Source: Brevibacterium epidermidis NBRC 14811 (GTDB lineage Bacteria; Actinomycetota; Actinomycetes; Actinomycetales; Brevibacteriaceae). Taken from it: a stretch of DNA of 64,000 nucleotides. The stretch is from contig NZ_BCSJ01000003.1 of NCBI RefSeq assembly GCF_001570805.1, positions 552,949 through 616,948 of the forward strand. Reading direction: 5' to 3'. Numbering within the stretch: the first letter of the stretch is position 1; the number at the start of each line of letters is the position of its first letter. Of this stretch, positions 23,986-33,251 are shown one piece after another. The position numbers and the translations under genes were made by a program. The notes under the pieces are model-generated. The model had not been told where the DNA came from. It was given only the letters and a program-made list of their open reading frames with translations, and ran no database searches.

Positions 23986-26537
23986 CCGCCGCCTCGAGTG
24001 CTCGTGACGGAGCAGAGATCTTCGGGCGCAAGGGCGAACTCGAACTGATTCGTCAGTCGCTGCGCTGCTCGGAATGCTCCGGCATCCTCATCGAAGGCGA
24101 GATCGGCGTCGGCAAGACTCTCCTGGCGAGAACGGCCTTCGAGGACGGGAGCGACGGAATCTGGATCCGCGGGGACCGCGTGCACCAGAACACCGAGTTC
24201 GGCGTATTCGGTCTGCTCGTCGACCTCGACAGCGACCCGTCCACGCTGCTGGGACGAATCGTGTCCCGGCTCACCTCGACTCGAAGCCTGCAGGCGGTCT
24301 TCGTCGACGATGCCCACCTGCTCGACTCCCGCTCGCAGGAGGTCCTGACCGACTTGGCCAGCGTCGGCTCGATCAGGCTTGTCGCGATGTCGCGGTCCAA
24401 TCCCGAGAGTGGGGTCATGCCGTTCTCGACTCTGGTCGAAGACCATGTGCTCCAGCATCTCGTGCTCGGCCCTCTGCCGCTTGAGGACTATCGGTCGATG
24501 ATCGAACACCGCCTCGGTCACATCGTGTCCCAGGCCGTGGTCGACATCGTCGACTTCCATTCGCAGCGCAATCCGGGCAGGCTCATCGAACTCCTCGAAT
24601 ACACCGCACGACGTTCGCGCTTCCTCATGCGCCGCGGAGTGTGGATCCTCGACGGACTCGACATCGACTACGATGCGCGTGCCCGCGACTATGCACGGAT
24701 CGGTCTTGCCGACCATTCGCCGCAGGAGACGGACGCTCTCGAGCTGGTCGTCCTTGCGGGAGAGGTGGAACTTTCGACACTGCTCGAGTCGGGACTCGGG
24801 GAAGCCGCGGATGCGCTCGTGGCCGCCGGCGAGCTGAAGATCGACGCGCAGAGGTCCCATATCTATAGGGCGGTCGAGAACCACGCCTCGGACACGATCA
24901 GGTTCACAACTCCGACCGGTCGGAGCAGAGAGTGGTTCGATTTCATCGACGCTTGCGGAGATGCGCCTTCGGAGTGGTCGCAGGTGGTCAGGGCCGAATG
25001 GGGGCTGATCTGTGGAGCAGAGGTCAGCGAGTCGAAGACCATCGAGGCCGCACTGACCGCCGCCCGTCTCGGAGACTGGCATCGGGCGATGCGGCTGATC
25101 GGGGAGATCCCGACGGAGCGGTTGAGTCCGCACGAGCTGCTCTCGGTCGCCCTGCTCTACTGCGGATGCAACAAGGCGCCGCTCGGCCTCGACTTCCTGG
25201 CCCACGGCGTTCGCACGGCCTGCTGCGCACAGCTGGTCGTAGACTCACTCGTGGTGTGGATGAATCGCGCTCTCAGCTCGATGTCCCCCGCGCTGCGGCT
25301 TGCGGACTTCCGCACCGCACTGGAACGGCTGCAGGATGACGGTGACGGACACCCCGGAGGGGGAGTGGATGCAGAATTCGGGCTCAAGCTGTTCGACCGA
25401 GTCGCTGCGCTCGTGGCCGAAGAACGACCGATCACGGTGGATGTCTTCGAAGGACTCTCCCACGAGAGCGTCGCGCCGGGCAGCTTCCATCTCCTCGACA
25501 CGATGCTGCATGCAACACATATGCTCGACTCGGGCCTCACCTTGGAAGCGCTCACCCTCCTCGAATCCCTGCAGGCCGAATTCCACTTCGACAGCACGGC
25601 AGTGCTCCATGTGGTCATGCTGCGGGGGCGCACTCTGCTGCAGCTGGGACGGGTAGCCGAGGCGAGGGAGCTGATGACAGCGCTGCCGACGCATGACATC
25701 GCGTATCTGTCAGCCCGATCGGGACCGATCGACCTGCTGTGGGCGCAGACCCACCTGCTTGAGGGCAACCTTCCGGGGGCGATGAAGGCGCTGCGAGCCG
25801 CGATCGAATCGCTGACCTATTGGAATATGGGCACGCAGCTTCCCATCGCATTGGCAGAGGCCGAATATGCGGTGTCTCGGGTGGGAACGGCGGCTGAGGC
25901 CGACGATCTGCATGCCCGCTTCGACGAGCTGCCCGTGACAGCTCTGTACCACGAATATCGGCGGGCGCTCGTGCTGCGGACGACGGCACGTGCGATTCGC
26001 ACAGGGGAGCCCAGGTACGAACACGAGCTGCGCCGCATGTTGGACGAAGCCCAAGCCGATGGGGCAGCGGCGATCGTCGTCCTCATCCGCCTGCATCTCT
26101 TCCTGCACTTCGATGAGATCGCCCCCGAGGCGATGTGCGAAGCGGCCGCGCACGGAACCGGGCGTGAGTTCGACATCGTCGGCCGCCTCGGCGCTGCTCT
26201 GCGCGATCATGATCGTGCTGCCTTGACGTCCCTTGCGGAGGAATACGGCCCGTCGATGCCGGACCTGGCGGGCAGATGTGTCGCACTGGCCGCACGATTC
26301 GGAGCCGGCCAGAGCCGCAGACCGGGTGGGCAGGTCACGGGGCTGACTGCCCGGGAGAAGCAGATCAGTGCGCTCATCGTCGCCGGTCGGACGAATGCGG
26401 AGATCGCTGCGGAACTGGGCGTGCGGGTGCGAACGGTCGAGGGACACACGTACCGGCTGTTCCGAAAACTCGGGATCGAGCGCAGAGAACAGGTCGCCGA
26501 GGCGATGCGGGATACCGAAGGCCGACTGCGCGCCTGA
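23970..26537 (+). CDS. Large LuxR-family regulator with AAA+ ATPase, second of three
   Basis: Paralogue of the preceding gene, 855 residues from the ATG at 23970. It has Walker A EGEIGVGKT (P-loop about 43-50), Walker B LQAVFVDDAHLLD, a long helical-repeat middle and the most canonical LuxR C-terminus of the set (LTAREKQISALIVAGRT, then NAEIAAELGVRVRTVEGH). It overlaps the upstream stop by 16 bp, so the two proteins are made from one message and may form mixed oligomers. No separate ribosome site stands out beyond GAGAGGTGG. No receiver or ligand-binding domain of known type is visible. Confidence 0.88.
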   Translation: MAEELTAASSARDGAEIFGRKGELELIRQSLRCSECSGILIEGEIGVGKTLLARTAFEDGSDGIWIRGDRVHQNTEFGVFGLLVDLDSDPSTLLGRIVSRLTSTRSLQAVFVDDAHLLDSRSQEVLTDLASVGSIRLVAMSRSNPESGVMPFSTLVEDHVLQHLVLGPLPLEDYRSMIEHRLGHIVSQAVVDIVDFHSQRNPGRLIELLEYTARRSRFLMRRGVWILDGLDIDYDARARDYARIGLADHSPQETDALELVVLAGEVELSTLLESGLGEAADALVAAGELKIDAQRSHIYRAVENHASDTIRFTTPTGRSREWFDFIDACGDAPSEWSQVVRAEWGLICGAEVSESKTIEAALTAARLGDWHRAMRLIGEIPTERLSPHELLSVALLYCGCNKAPLGLDFLAHGVRTACCAQLVVDSLVVWMNRALSSMSPALRLADFRTALERLQDDGDGHPGGGVDAEFGLKLFDRVAALVAEERPITVDVFEGLSHESVAPGSFHLLDTMLHATHMLDSGLTLEALTLLESLQAEFHFDSTAVLHVVMLRGRTLLQLGRVAEARELMTALPTHDIAYLSARSGPIDLLWAQTHLLEGNLPGAMKALRAAIESLTYWNMGTQLPIALAEAEYAVSRVGTAAEADDLHARFDELPVTALYHEYRRALVLRTTARAIRTGEPRYEHELRRMLDEAQADGAAAIVVLIRLHLFLHFDEIAPEAMCEAAAHGTGREFDIVGRLGAALRDHDRAALTSLAEEYGPSMPDLAGRCVALAARFGAGQSRRPGGQVTGLTAREKQISALIVAGRTNAEIAAELGVRVRTVEGHTYRLFRKLGIERREQVAEAMRDTEGRLRA

Positions 26538-26605
26538 GTTCGAACCGAGTATGCGCAACTGCGGGATTTCGGACACGAGCGAGTACTCGCAACGGTGCTC
26601 CAGTG

Positions 26606-26643
26606 GTGACCCTGCGGTGACTGAGTAGTGACCTGACGGGGAC
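26606..26643 (+). promoter_or_regulatory. Four 11-bp-phased direct repeats upstream of the third LuxR gene
   Basis: GTGAC starts at 26606, 26617 and 26628, and GGGAC at 26639: four half-sites exactly 11 bp apart, on one face of the helix. Direct repeats with about 11-bp period are the binding pattern of tandem winged-helix activators (SARP/OmpR type). The array lies about 180 bp before the ATG at 26821, in a 283-bp spacer that also has a GCGAGTACTCGC palindrome (26579-26590) and a 44-codon open frame from 26697 overlapping the LuxR start, possibly a leader peptide. Confidence 0.5.
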
Positions 26644-26820
26644 TCCCGTATCGACCACCTGGTCCGGGACGGCCGCCGGCGAGCAGTATCGGAGTATGGA
26701 TATCACACCTCAGCCTCCTCAGCGAACCGTTCCCCGCGCCGTGCGAACGGCAGCGGCCATCCCCGGGCCGGTCACCGTTGTGCGGACGATCTCCCCGGAC
26801 GAGACGACGGGCGGTGGATC

Positions 26821-29508
26821 ATGCGTCAGGTGATTCGTCGTAAGGAAGTCGGCGACCTCCGCTCCCTTCTCTCCCGACACCGTGCCGCTGCTCTCACCGG
26901 CGGCTTCGGGTCCGGAAGGCGTTCGATTCTGCGGGCGCTGGAGTCGGAGTGGGACGGGACGGTCATCAGGGCCGCATCGAGTCCGCTCGACGAGGACACG
27001 CCCTTGTCCGGGTTAGGCAGTCTGCTCGCTGCAGTCAGCGCATCCGCGAACGGACCCTCCGATCCGTCGGAGCTCGCTGCCGATGAGGTCGTGCCGAGCA
27101 TGATGGCGGCTCTCCGATCGATCCCCGGAGATGAGGACACGCTCATCCTCGTGCCCAATGCCGATGACATGGACATGGACTCGCAGCGGGTGCTCGGTCA
27201 GGCGCTGCGCCGGTTGAAGTCGGGACGTCTGCACATCGTCATCACGGTTCGGTCGATCGACGATGACGGTCCGTTCGCCTCGGTGCCGGAGATCGAACTC
27301 GCGGATCTCAGCATCGCCGAGCTCATCGAGCTCGCCCGCGACCTCGCGTTGGCCCGCTTCGGACACACGCGCATCGCCGAGGAGGCGGCCCAGGTCGCCG
27401 CCCACGCCGCAGCTGGTCGTCCCTTGGCCGTCAGCCACATCCTCGAGGAGATGGCGCCCAGCGAGATGCGCGGGGAGATCGCGCTGTCGATCCCGGTGCG
27501 AGTGGGACCGGCCAGCCGACCGATGATCGCCGACTACGTCGAGGGGCTGAGCGATGGCGCCGATGCGCTGCTCAGATGCCTGTCGCTGTCGCCGCTGACA
27601 CCGCTGCGGCCTCTGGCCAGGAGGCTGCCCGGGTTCTGGGAAGCCGTCGACGAGTTGGAATCGCGCGGCACGATCGAACGTCGGGAAGCCTTTCTGCGGA
27701 TACCGCACGGATTCGTCCGTGCCATGGTGCAGCAGTCGATGGGAGCGAGCGAGCGACGCCGGACCCACCTCGTCCTGGCCGAGGACTGTGCCGACACATG
27801 GCCGCAGATCGAGGCATGGCATGTCTCGTTCATCGACCCGGGTGAGGACACCGCACAGCAGCTGGCGGCGCACGCTCTCGGCCTGGTGCGCCGCGGACTC
27901 ACTGCCGGAGGTGCCGAATTCGCCGAACGGGCCATCCGAGTCTGCGACGACATCGAGGAGCTGCGCGGTCAGTTGGTCGAGATCGCCGAGACACTGTCCG
28001 ATCACGGGCAGTTCGCCTTCTCGCGCCGCTATGTGCGGATCGCCTCCCGGTCGAGCCGGGCCGCGGTCGTCGTCCGCGCTCGGACGCTCGAGGTCCGCAA
28101 CGTCTTCCTCGAGACGCAGACGCTGCCGTCCTCGCTGTTCACTTCGTGGAGCAGCTGCGAATCGGAGCAGGCGCCCGCCGAAGTAGCGCGCCTGCAGCTG
28201 ACTCTGGCGCTCTGCCATTGTGAACGCGGCGAATTCGTGCGAGCGCAGGAGCTTCTGACACTTGCCGAAGCCGCCGCTGAGCACGTCCGTGACAGCGACG
28301 AGCAGCTTGTCCGCGCCGTGCACATCCTGCTCGACAGCAACAGCGGGGACGACAGGTCGGCGCTCGCGGGATTCGCGAGCCTGCAGGAACATCAGGATTC
28401 GATCAGACCGAGCTTCGGCCTCGCCGTGGCCCAGGGGCTGGTGCTCACCGAGCACTATGAAGCCGCGACCGCCGTACTCGATCTCATCGGTGAGACCTGT
28501 GCAGCGGCCAGGGTCTGGAAGCGGCAGGTGGATTGTGTCCGTGCTGATCTGGACATGCGCCTCGGCCGGATCAGTCAGGCGGTCGAGGTCATCGACAGGG
28601 TCATCGCGGAAGCGGAGGCCGACCAGCGCAGAGGACTCGTCGTCGTTCGGCAGGATCGGATTCTGCTGCTGCACTCGTGGAAGCTGCTGCTGACCGGACG
28701 CACCGGCGAAGCAGGGCTCGTCGAGGAACGGACGGCGGTCTGGGCTTCGGCGACGAACAACCACCGCCTGCTGGCCGAGCTCAATGCGCTTCAGGGCAGA
28801 TACCTGATGCGCACCGACTGTCCGGCCGAAGCGATCGGACACCTTCGGCGCTGCGAACAGCTGTCCGCGGACGAGACCAACCCGAACGTACGTCGTTTCG
28901 AGGGCGACCTCATCGAAGCCTTGGTGGGTATCGGTAGAAGAGAGCATGCGACTCTTCTGCTCCAGAAGCTGCGCGACCGCGCCAAGGCATGCCCCTCTCA
29001 GTGGACCGATCTTGTCGTCAGTCGGAGCGAAGCGCTTCTGGCCGCCGGGGAGACTGCCACCGACCTGTTCGGACGGGCACTCCGGCAGGCCAGCACCTCG
29101 GAATTCGTCTTCGAAAAGGCAGCCATTCATGCGGCCTTCTCCGCGAGACTGGCCGATAACGGGTCGATGCTGAAAGCCCGCGAACAGAGGCTCGCTGCTG
29201 CGGCACTGCTTCGGGAGGTCGGAGCCAGTCGCCTCGCCGACCATCTCCGGAACGGGCAGATCGTCGAAGAGCCGAAGGCACCGACGCTGCCTGACCTGCC
29301 GCGCCTCGGCGAACTCAGCGATGAGGAGCTCAAGGTCGTCGAGTTGGTCCGTGCCGGGATGAAGAACCGGGAGATCTCAGAACGGATCTTCGTGTCCCTA
29401 CGCACCGTCGAACTTCGGCTCACCGCCGTCTACCGCAAACTCGGTGTCGGGTCACGGACTGAGCTCGTCTCGCGGCTCGCGGGCAACCCGCGTCTCGCCG
29501 CGGTCTGA
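26821..29508 (+). CDS. Large LuxR-family regulator with degenerate P-loop, third of three
   Basis: Regulator of 895 residues with the same layout as the two before it, but the nucleotide site is altered. The P-loop reads GGFGSGRRS (27-35) with Arg for Lys and for Thr/Ser, and the Walker B strand reads LILVPNADD, with Pro where Asp is expected. The middle is TPR-like. The C-terminal LuxR domain is intact (LSDEELKVVELVRAG, then NREISERIFVSLRTVELRL). It may act without ATP or only with the ATP-binding paralogues. Its promoter carries the 11-bp-phased repeats. Transcription probably ends at the hairpin at 29532, before the polysaccharide genes. Confidence 0.87.
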   Translation: MRQVIRRKEVGDLRSLLSRHRAAALTGGFGSGRRSILRALESEWDGTVIRAASSPLDEDTPLSGLGSLLAAVSASANGPSDPSELAADEVVPSMMAALRSIPGDEDTLILVPNADDMDMDSQRVLGQALRRLKSGRLHIVITVRSIDDDGPFASVPEIELADLSIAELIELARDLALARFGHTRIAEEAAQVAAHAAAGRPLAVSHILEEMAPSEMRGEIALSIPVRVGPASRPMIADYVEGLSDGADALLRCLSLSPLTPLRPLARRLPGFWEAVDELESRGTIERREAFLRIPHGFVRAMVQQSMGASERRRTHLVLAEDCADTWPQIEAWHVSFIDPGEDTAQQLAAHALGLVRRGLTAGGAEFAERAIRVCDDIEELRGQLVEIAETLSDHGQFAFSRRYVRIASRSSRAAVVVRARTLEVRNVFLETQTLPSSLFTSWSSCESEQAPAEVARLQLTLALCHCERGEFVRAQELLTLAEAAAEHVRDSDEQLVRAVHILLDSNSGDDRSALAGFASLQEHQDSIRPSFGLAVAQGLVLTEHYEAATAVLDLIGETCAAARVWKRQVDCVRADLDMRLGRISQAVEVIDRVIAEAEADQRRGLVVVRQDRILLLHSWKLLLTGRTGEAGLVEERTAVWASATNNHRLLAELNALQGRYLMRTDCPAEAIGHLRRCEQLSADETNPNVRRFEGDLIEALVGIGRREHATLLLQKLRDRAKACPSQWTDLVVSRSEALLAAGETATDLFGRALRQASTSEFVFEKAAIHAAFSARLADNGSMLKAREQRLAAAALLREVGASRLADHLRNGQIVEEPKAPTLPDLPRLGELSDEELKVVELVRAGMKNREISERIFVSLRTVELRLTAVYRKLGVGSRTELVSRLAGNPRLAAV

Positions 29509-29531
29509 ACCGGCACCGGTGCGGAGCATGA

Positions 29532-29559
29532 GCCGCAGACGGTTCGCGCCGTCTGCGGC
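29532..29559 (+). terminator. Terminator hairpin after the third LuxR gene
   Basis: Perfect 11-bp GC-rich arms GCCGCAGACGG and CCGTCTGCGGC with loop TTCGCG, 23 bp after the LuxR stop codon. It separates the regulators from the polysaccharide operon, which therefore needs its own promoter between 29560 and 29756; I could not pick one out. Confidence 0.7.
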
Positions 29560-29756
29560 AGAACGCCCCGCGGGGACCCGCACCGCCATCGCGGATGACC
29601 GCAGTCTCCCCTCCGCAAGCACCGGATCAGAGTCATCGCACTCCTAGCGTGAAGTCGACGCATTCCGCAGTTGGAATCACTGCATCGCCGGCTCTTACCG
29701 ACGATGCCCGGCAGCCACAACAGCTGGGCCGGTTCAGTCGAGTATGGGAGATCACG

Positions 29757-31691
29757 ATGACTGTGTCAGAACATCCGAATCCACTTAGCCGGGGGAGCGC
29801 TGTGGGGGTGGCTTCGCCACCTGCAGCGACTTCTGGTGCGACGTGGCCGGCACGGCTGACCACGCGGATCTGGAGGGGAAAGACGAGATTCCAGCTCGCC
29901 CTCGACCTTGTCGCTTGGGCAGCTGCCGGGCTGCTCGCCTCGGCGGTCATGGGGCAGGGGGCCGTGAGCGGAGTCGAACTCGGCTCCGCGCTCGCGACGG
30001 TAGCGATTCTGCAGCTGCTCCTCGGCCTGCTCACCGGGCTCTATCGCAGTCGCTATCACTACGGAAGCTTCGCCGAATACGGCGGGGTCGCGGTCATCGC
30101 GCTGATCATCGCGTGCGGACTGATGGCTGTCACCTTGGGGGATGCTCCATTCGTTCTGCTCACTGTATTCTCCGCAGTGATCTTCATGACTGGCAGCCGG
30201 TACCTCATCCGCTGGGCCCACCAGATCGTGACCCGTCCCCTGCAGGGTGAGCGAGTGCTCGTCGTCGGAGCCGGCGACGCCGCCGAATCCCTGATCCGTC
30301 AGATGCTTTCGAACCCTGATGGTGAGTATCTTCCCGTCGGGCTCATCGATGATGACCCGAGTAAGCGCCATCTGAGCATCCACGGTGTCCGTGTCCGTGG
30401 GAAGAGCGATGACATCGCCGAGGTGGCCGGATGGCTCAATGTCGCCGGAGTCATCGTCGCGATCGCTGATTCCGATGCGGAATTCCTGCAGAAATGCCGT
30501 GAACGTCTGGAATCGACAGGGAAGTGGCTGCGGACGATCCCTCCGTTGGCCGAGATGGTCAATCGCAAGGTCGAGATCGGCGATATCCGCGATATCAAGG
30601 TCGAGGATCTCATCGGTCGTGAACCGGTGCACACCGATCTGGCTGAGATCGCTAAGAAGGTGGCAGGCAAACGTGTGCTTGTCACCGGAGCCGGCGGATC
30701 GATCGGCAGCGAACTCTGCCGGCAGCTGTTCGCTCTCCACCCGGAGAGTCTCGTCATGCTCGATCGGGATGAGACGGCTCTGCATGGTGTCGAACTCACG
30801 CTCTACGGTTCGGCGCTGCTGATGTCGCCGAACACGGTGCTTGCCGACATCCGCGACCGGGACGCGCTTGATCATATCTTCGCCGAGGCGAAGCCGCAGA
30901 TCGTGTTCCATGCGGCGGCACTCAAGCATCTGCCGATGCTGCAGCGGTTCCCCGAGGAGGCGTGGAAGACGAATGTCCACGGCACCCTCAACGTCCTCGA
31001 AGCAGCTCGTGCAGTCGGAGTCGAGACGTTCGTCAACATTTCGACGGACAAGGCCGCCGCACCGACGAGTGAGCTGGGGAAGAGCAAGCGGATCGCTGAA
31101 CGTCTGGTCAGCGGGTTCGCAGCGAAGTCCCCGGGCACCTATCTCTCGGTCCGCTTCGGCAATGTTCTGGGATCCCGCGGGTCGGTGCTCCTGTCGTTCC
31201 AGGAACAGATCCGACAGGGCGGTCCGATCACGGTCACAGATCCGGAGGTCCGTCGGTTCTTCATGACGATTCCGGAGGCCTGCCAGCTGGTGCTGCAGGC
31301 GGCGACGATCGGCGAAGACGGCTACGTCATGGTTCTCGACATGGGCGAGCCCGTGCGCATCGTCGACATCGCGCGGAGTCTGGTTGCGATGTCGAATCAG
31401 AACACCGAGATCGTCTACACCGGTCTGCGCGAGGGTGAGAAGCTCGACGAAGAGCTCTTCGGGGACTACGAAGGCACCGTCATCCGCATTCACGACAAGA
31501 TCAGCCGTGTTGAGGCACCGGTTCTCTCACCTGTTGATCTTCCTGAGTTCACGGCAGACCGCAGCGTCATCGACGACTTCTGTGCCCGCTCGTGCCGTCC
31601 TCAGCCGGAGGTCGTCCGTCGGGAACCCGTCGGTGGACCCGCTTACGTGCCGGCACCGGTCAATCTGGTCAACGATGAGGTCAGGTCATGA
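29757..31691 (+). CDS. Membrane-anchored NDP-sugar 4,6-dehydratase (CapD/PglF type)
   Basis: Protein of 644 residues expected to convert UDP-GlcNAc to the 4-keto-6-deoxy sugar. About four membrane helices (45-150) lead to a degenerate Rossmann domain (VVGAGDAAESL, 169-179) and the catalytic Rossmann SDR domain with GAGGSIGSE (311-319), HAAALKHLP (385-393), STDKA (429-433) and GKSK (441-444). As in FlaA1/PglF, the usual Tyr of YxxxK is replaced (Leu440), so the chemistry uses the STDKA Asp-Lys. The ATG at 29757 follows GGGAG by 6 bp; an earlier in-frame stretch lacks family similarity. First gene of the polysaccharide operon, overlapping the aminotransferase by ATGA. Confidence 0.88.
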   Translation: MTVSEHPNPLSRGSAVGVASPPAATSGATWPARLTTRIWRGKTRFQLALDLVAWAAAGLLASAVMGQGAVSGVELGSALATVAILQLLLGLLTGLYRSRYHYGSFAEYGGVAVIALIIACGLMAVTLGDAPFVLLTVFSAVIFMTGSRYLIRWAHQIVTRPLQGERVLVVGAGDAAESLIRQMLSNPDGEYLPVGLIDDDPSKRHLSIHGVRVRGKSDDIAEVAGWLNVAGVIVAIADSDAEFLQKCRERLESTGKWLRTIPPLAEMVNRKVEIGDIRDIKVEDLIGREPVHTDLAEIAKKVAGKRVLVTGAGGSIGSELCRQLFALHPESLVMLDRDETALHGVELTLYGSALLMSPNTVLADIRDRDALDHIFAEAKPQIVFHAAALKHLPMLQRFPEEAWKTNVHGTLNVLEAARAVGVETFVNISTDKAAAPTSELGKSKRIAERLVSGFAAKSPGTYLSVRFGNVLGSRGSVLLSFQEQIRQGGPITVTDPEVRRFFMTIPEACQLVLQAATIGEDGYVMVLDMGEPVRIVDIARSLVAMSNQNTEIVYTGLREGEKLDEELFGDYEGTVIRIHDKISRVEAPVLSPVDLPEFTADRSVIDDFCARSCRPQPEVVRREPVGGPAYVPAPVNLVNDEVRS

Positions 31692-32902
31692 CGATTTCGG
31701 ATGCCGTGTCCACGAAGCCTCAGGTGACTGCTTCGTCTCAGACCATCCCGGCCGCCAAACGGATTCTGCTCTCGGGACCGGATGTCGGAGAACTCGAAGA
31801 AGAATATCTGCTCCGTGCTTTCCGCAGCGGATGGATAGCGCCTGTCGGCCCGGACCTCGAAGCCTTTGAGAAGGAACTGGCAGACAGGGTGGGAGTCGCA
31901 CACGCGGTCGGACTTTCGTCTGGCACGGCGGCCCTGCATCTCGGTCTGCTGGGCCTCGGAGTGAAGCCGGGAGACCGAGTGATCACGTCGACGATGACGT
32001 TCGCCGCGACGGCGAATGCCATCACCTACTGCGGGGCCGAACCCGTGTTCGTCGACTGCGTCGACGACGGGAACATGGATCCGATCCAGCTCCATCGCGC
32101 GCTGAAGGACTCGATTCGGAGCGGAGCGAAGCCGGCAGCCATCGTCCCTGTCGATCTGCTGGGTCGGCCCGCGGACTATGACCGGATTCTTCCGATCGCT
32201 GCCGAATTCGACGTTCCGGTCCTCGTCGATGCCGCGGAATCGCTGGGATCCCGCTATCGAGACCACGCCTGCGGCAGCCTCGGCGAGGCTGCGGTGGTGT
32301 CCTTCAACGGGAACAAGATCATGACCACCTCGGGTGGGGGTGCTCTGCTGACGAATGATGAGCGCTTGGCTGAATACGCCAGGTATCTGTCGACGCAGGC
32401 CAGAGAGCCGGTGGCGCACTATGAGCACAGAGAGGTCGGCTTCAACTACCGTCTGAGTAATCTGCTTGCCGCACTCGGGCGGGCACAGCTGGCCCGACTC
32501 GAGGGGCTGGTCGAACGGCGTCGGGAGATCCGCGGCCGTTATCGCGACTCGATCGTCGCGGCGACTGACGGGGTCTCACTTTTCGGTGACGTCAACGAAC
32601 ACCGTGACAACGCTTGGCTGTCGGCGATCCTCGTCGACGAGAGTCGCACGGGATTCAACGCCGGCGAGCTCGGTGCATGGTTGGCCGAGCACGATATCGA
32701 GACGCGGCCACTGTGGAACCCGATGCATCTGCAGCCGGTCTTCGCCGGAGCGCGGATGTACGGCGGTGAAGTCTCCGAAGGCATCTTCGCCTCCGGGCTC
32801 AATCTGCCGAGTGGATCGACGATGAGCGATGACGATGTCGAACGCGTCATCGCGACTGTCACCGTGTTCCTCGGACAGCGAGGCTGCCTAGCTCCGCGAT
32901 AA
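31688..32902 (+). CDS. DegT/DnrJ/EryC1/StrS-family sugar aminotransferase (PglE-like)
   Basis: PLP-dependent aminotransferase of 404 residues, expected to convert the 4-keto sugar made by the upstream dehydratase to a 4-amino-4,6-dideoxy sugar nucleotide with glutamate as donor. It shows GLSSGTAALHLGL (75-87), the cofactor-binding DAAESLGS (181-188), SFNGNK with Schiff-base Lys210, and the GFNYRLSN motif. The ATGA overlap with the dehydratase reinforces the shared pathway, the PglF-PglE route to a bacillosamine-type sugar. The third enzyme, a PglD acetyltransferase, is absent from the window. Confidence 0.88.
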   Translation: MTISDAVSTKPQVTASSQTIPAAKRILLSGPDVGELEEEYLLRAFRSGWIAPVGPDLEAFEKELADRVGVAHAVGLSSGTAALHLGLLGLGVKPGDRVITSTMTFAATANAITYCGAEPVFVDCVDDGNMDPIQLHRALKDSIRSGAKPAAIVPVDLLGRPADYDRILPIAAEFDVPVLVDAAESLGSRYRDHACGSLGEAAVVSFNGNKIMTTSGGGALLTNDERLAEYARYLSTQAREPVAHYEHREVGFNYRLSNLLAALGRAQLARLEGLVERRREIRGRYRDSIVAATDGVSLFGDVNEHRDNAWLSAILVDESRTGFNAGELGAWLAEHDIETRPLWNPMHLQPVFAGARMYGGEVSEGIFASGLNLPSGSTMSDDDVERVIATVTVFLGQRGCLAPR

Positions 32903-33251
32903 CGGCAATGAACTTTGACCTGCTGAGGCAGCAGGTCAACGCTTCTTGCCCAGGGAGAACGCAGAGCGAGAGTGGATATCCGCACTCCCTCTGCGGACCT
33001 CCGCAGGGCAGAGCCCGGAAGGAGCCTCGAGAAAATCTTCGACGATAGCGTGAGTTCGAACTCGCTTCCGGGCTTCGGCCAAGGGCCGGGTACAGCGGCG
33101 TCATTCTGTGAGCTGCTGCAAGGGAATCGCATACTTCGGTTCGGATCAGTCGCACCGAGTCCTTAGTCAAGGAAGGTACAGGCATGGAGAACTCCGGTCG
33201 AGTGGAATCCGTTGTTCCGTATGTCAGCTGCTGGCGGACGGTTAAGAACTG
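32903..33251 (+). promoter_or_regulatory. 349-bp structured spacer inside the polysaccharide locus
   Basis: The only long gap in the first half of the locus. It begins with a hairpin of perfect 10-bp arms (32915-32924 and 32930-32939, loop GAGGC) that probably terminates the two sugar-nucleotide genes. Then come a CTGCGGA-CC-TCCGCAG stem near 32990, a 12-bp palindrome GAGTTCGAACTC near 33052, and a ribosome-site-like AAGGAAGG near 33171. That last precedes a short open frame from ATG 33184 that ends at 33252. I see no known riboswitch. A long leader controlling the export half of the locus is likely. Confidence 0.5.

Noticed and set aside
26697..26832. Certain leader-peptide gene before the third LuxR gene
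   Set aside because: A 44-codon frame exists, but GGAG is only 1 bp from its ATG and composition is neutral, so it is mentioned only in the spacer note.
27013..29244. 743-codon open frame opposite the third LuxR gene
   Set aside because: No domain, no ribosome site, and the sense strand ends in a convincing LuxR helix-turn-helix.
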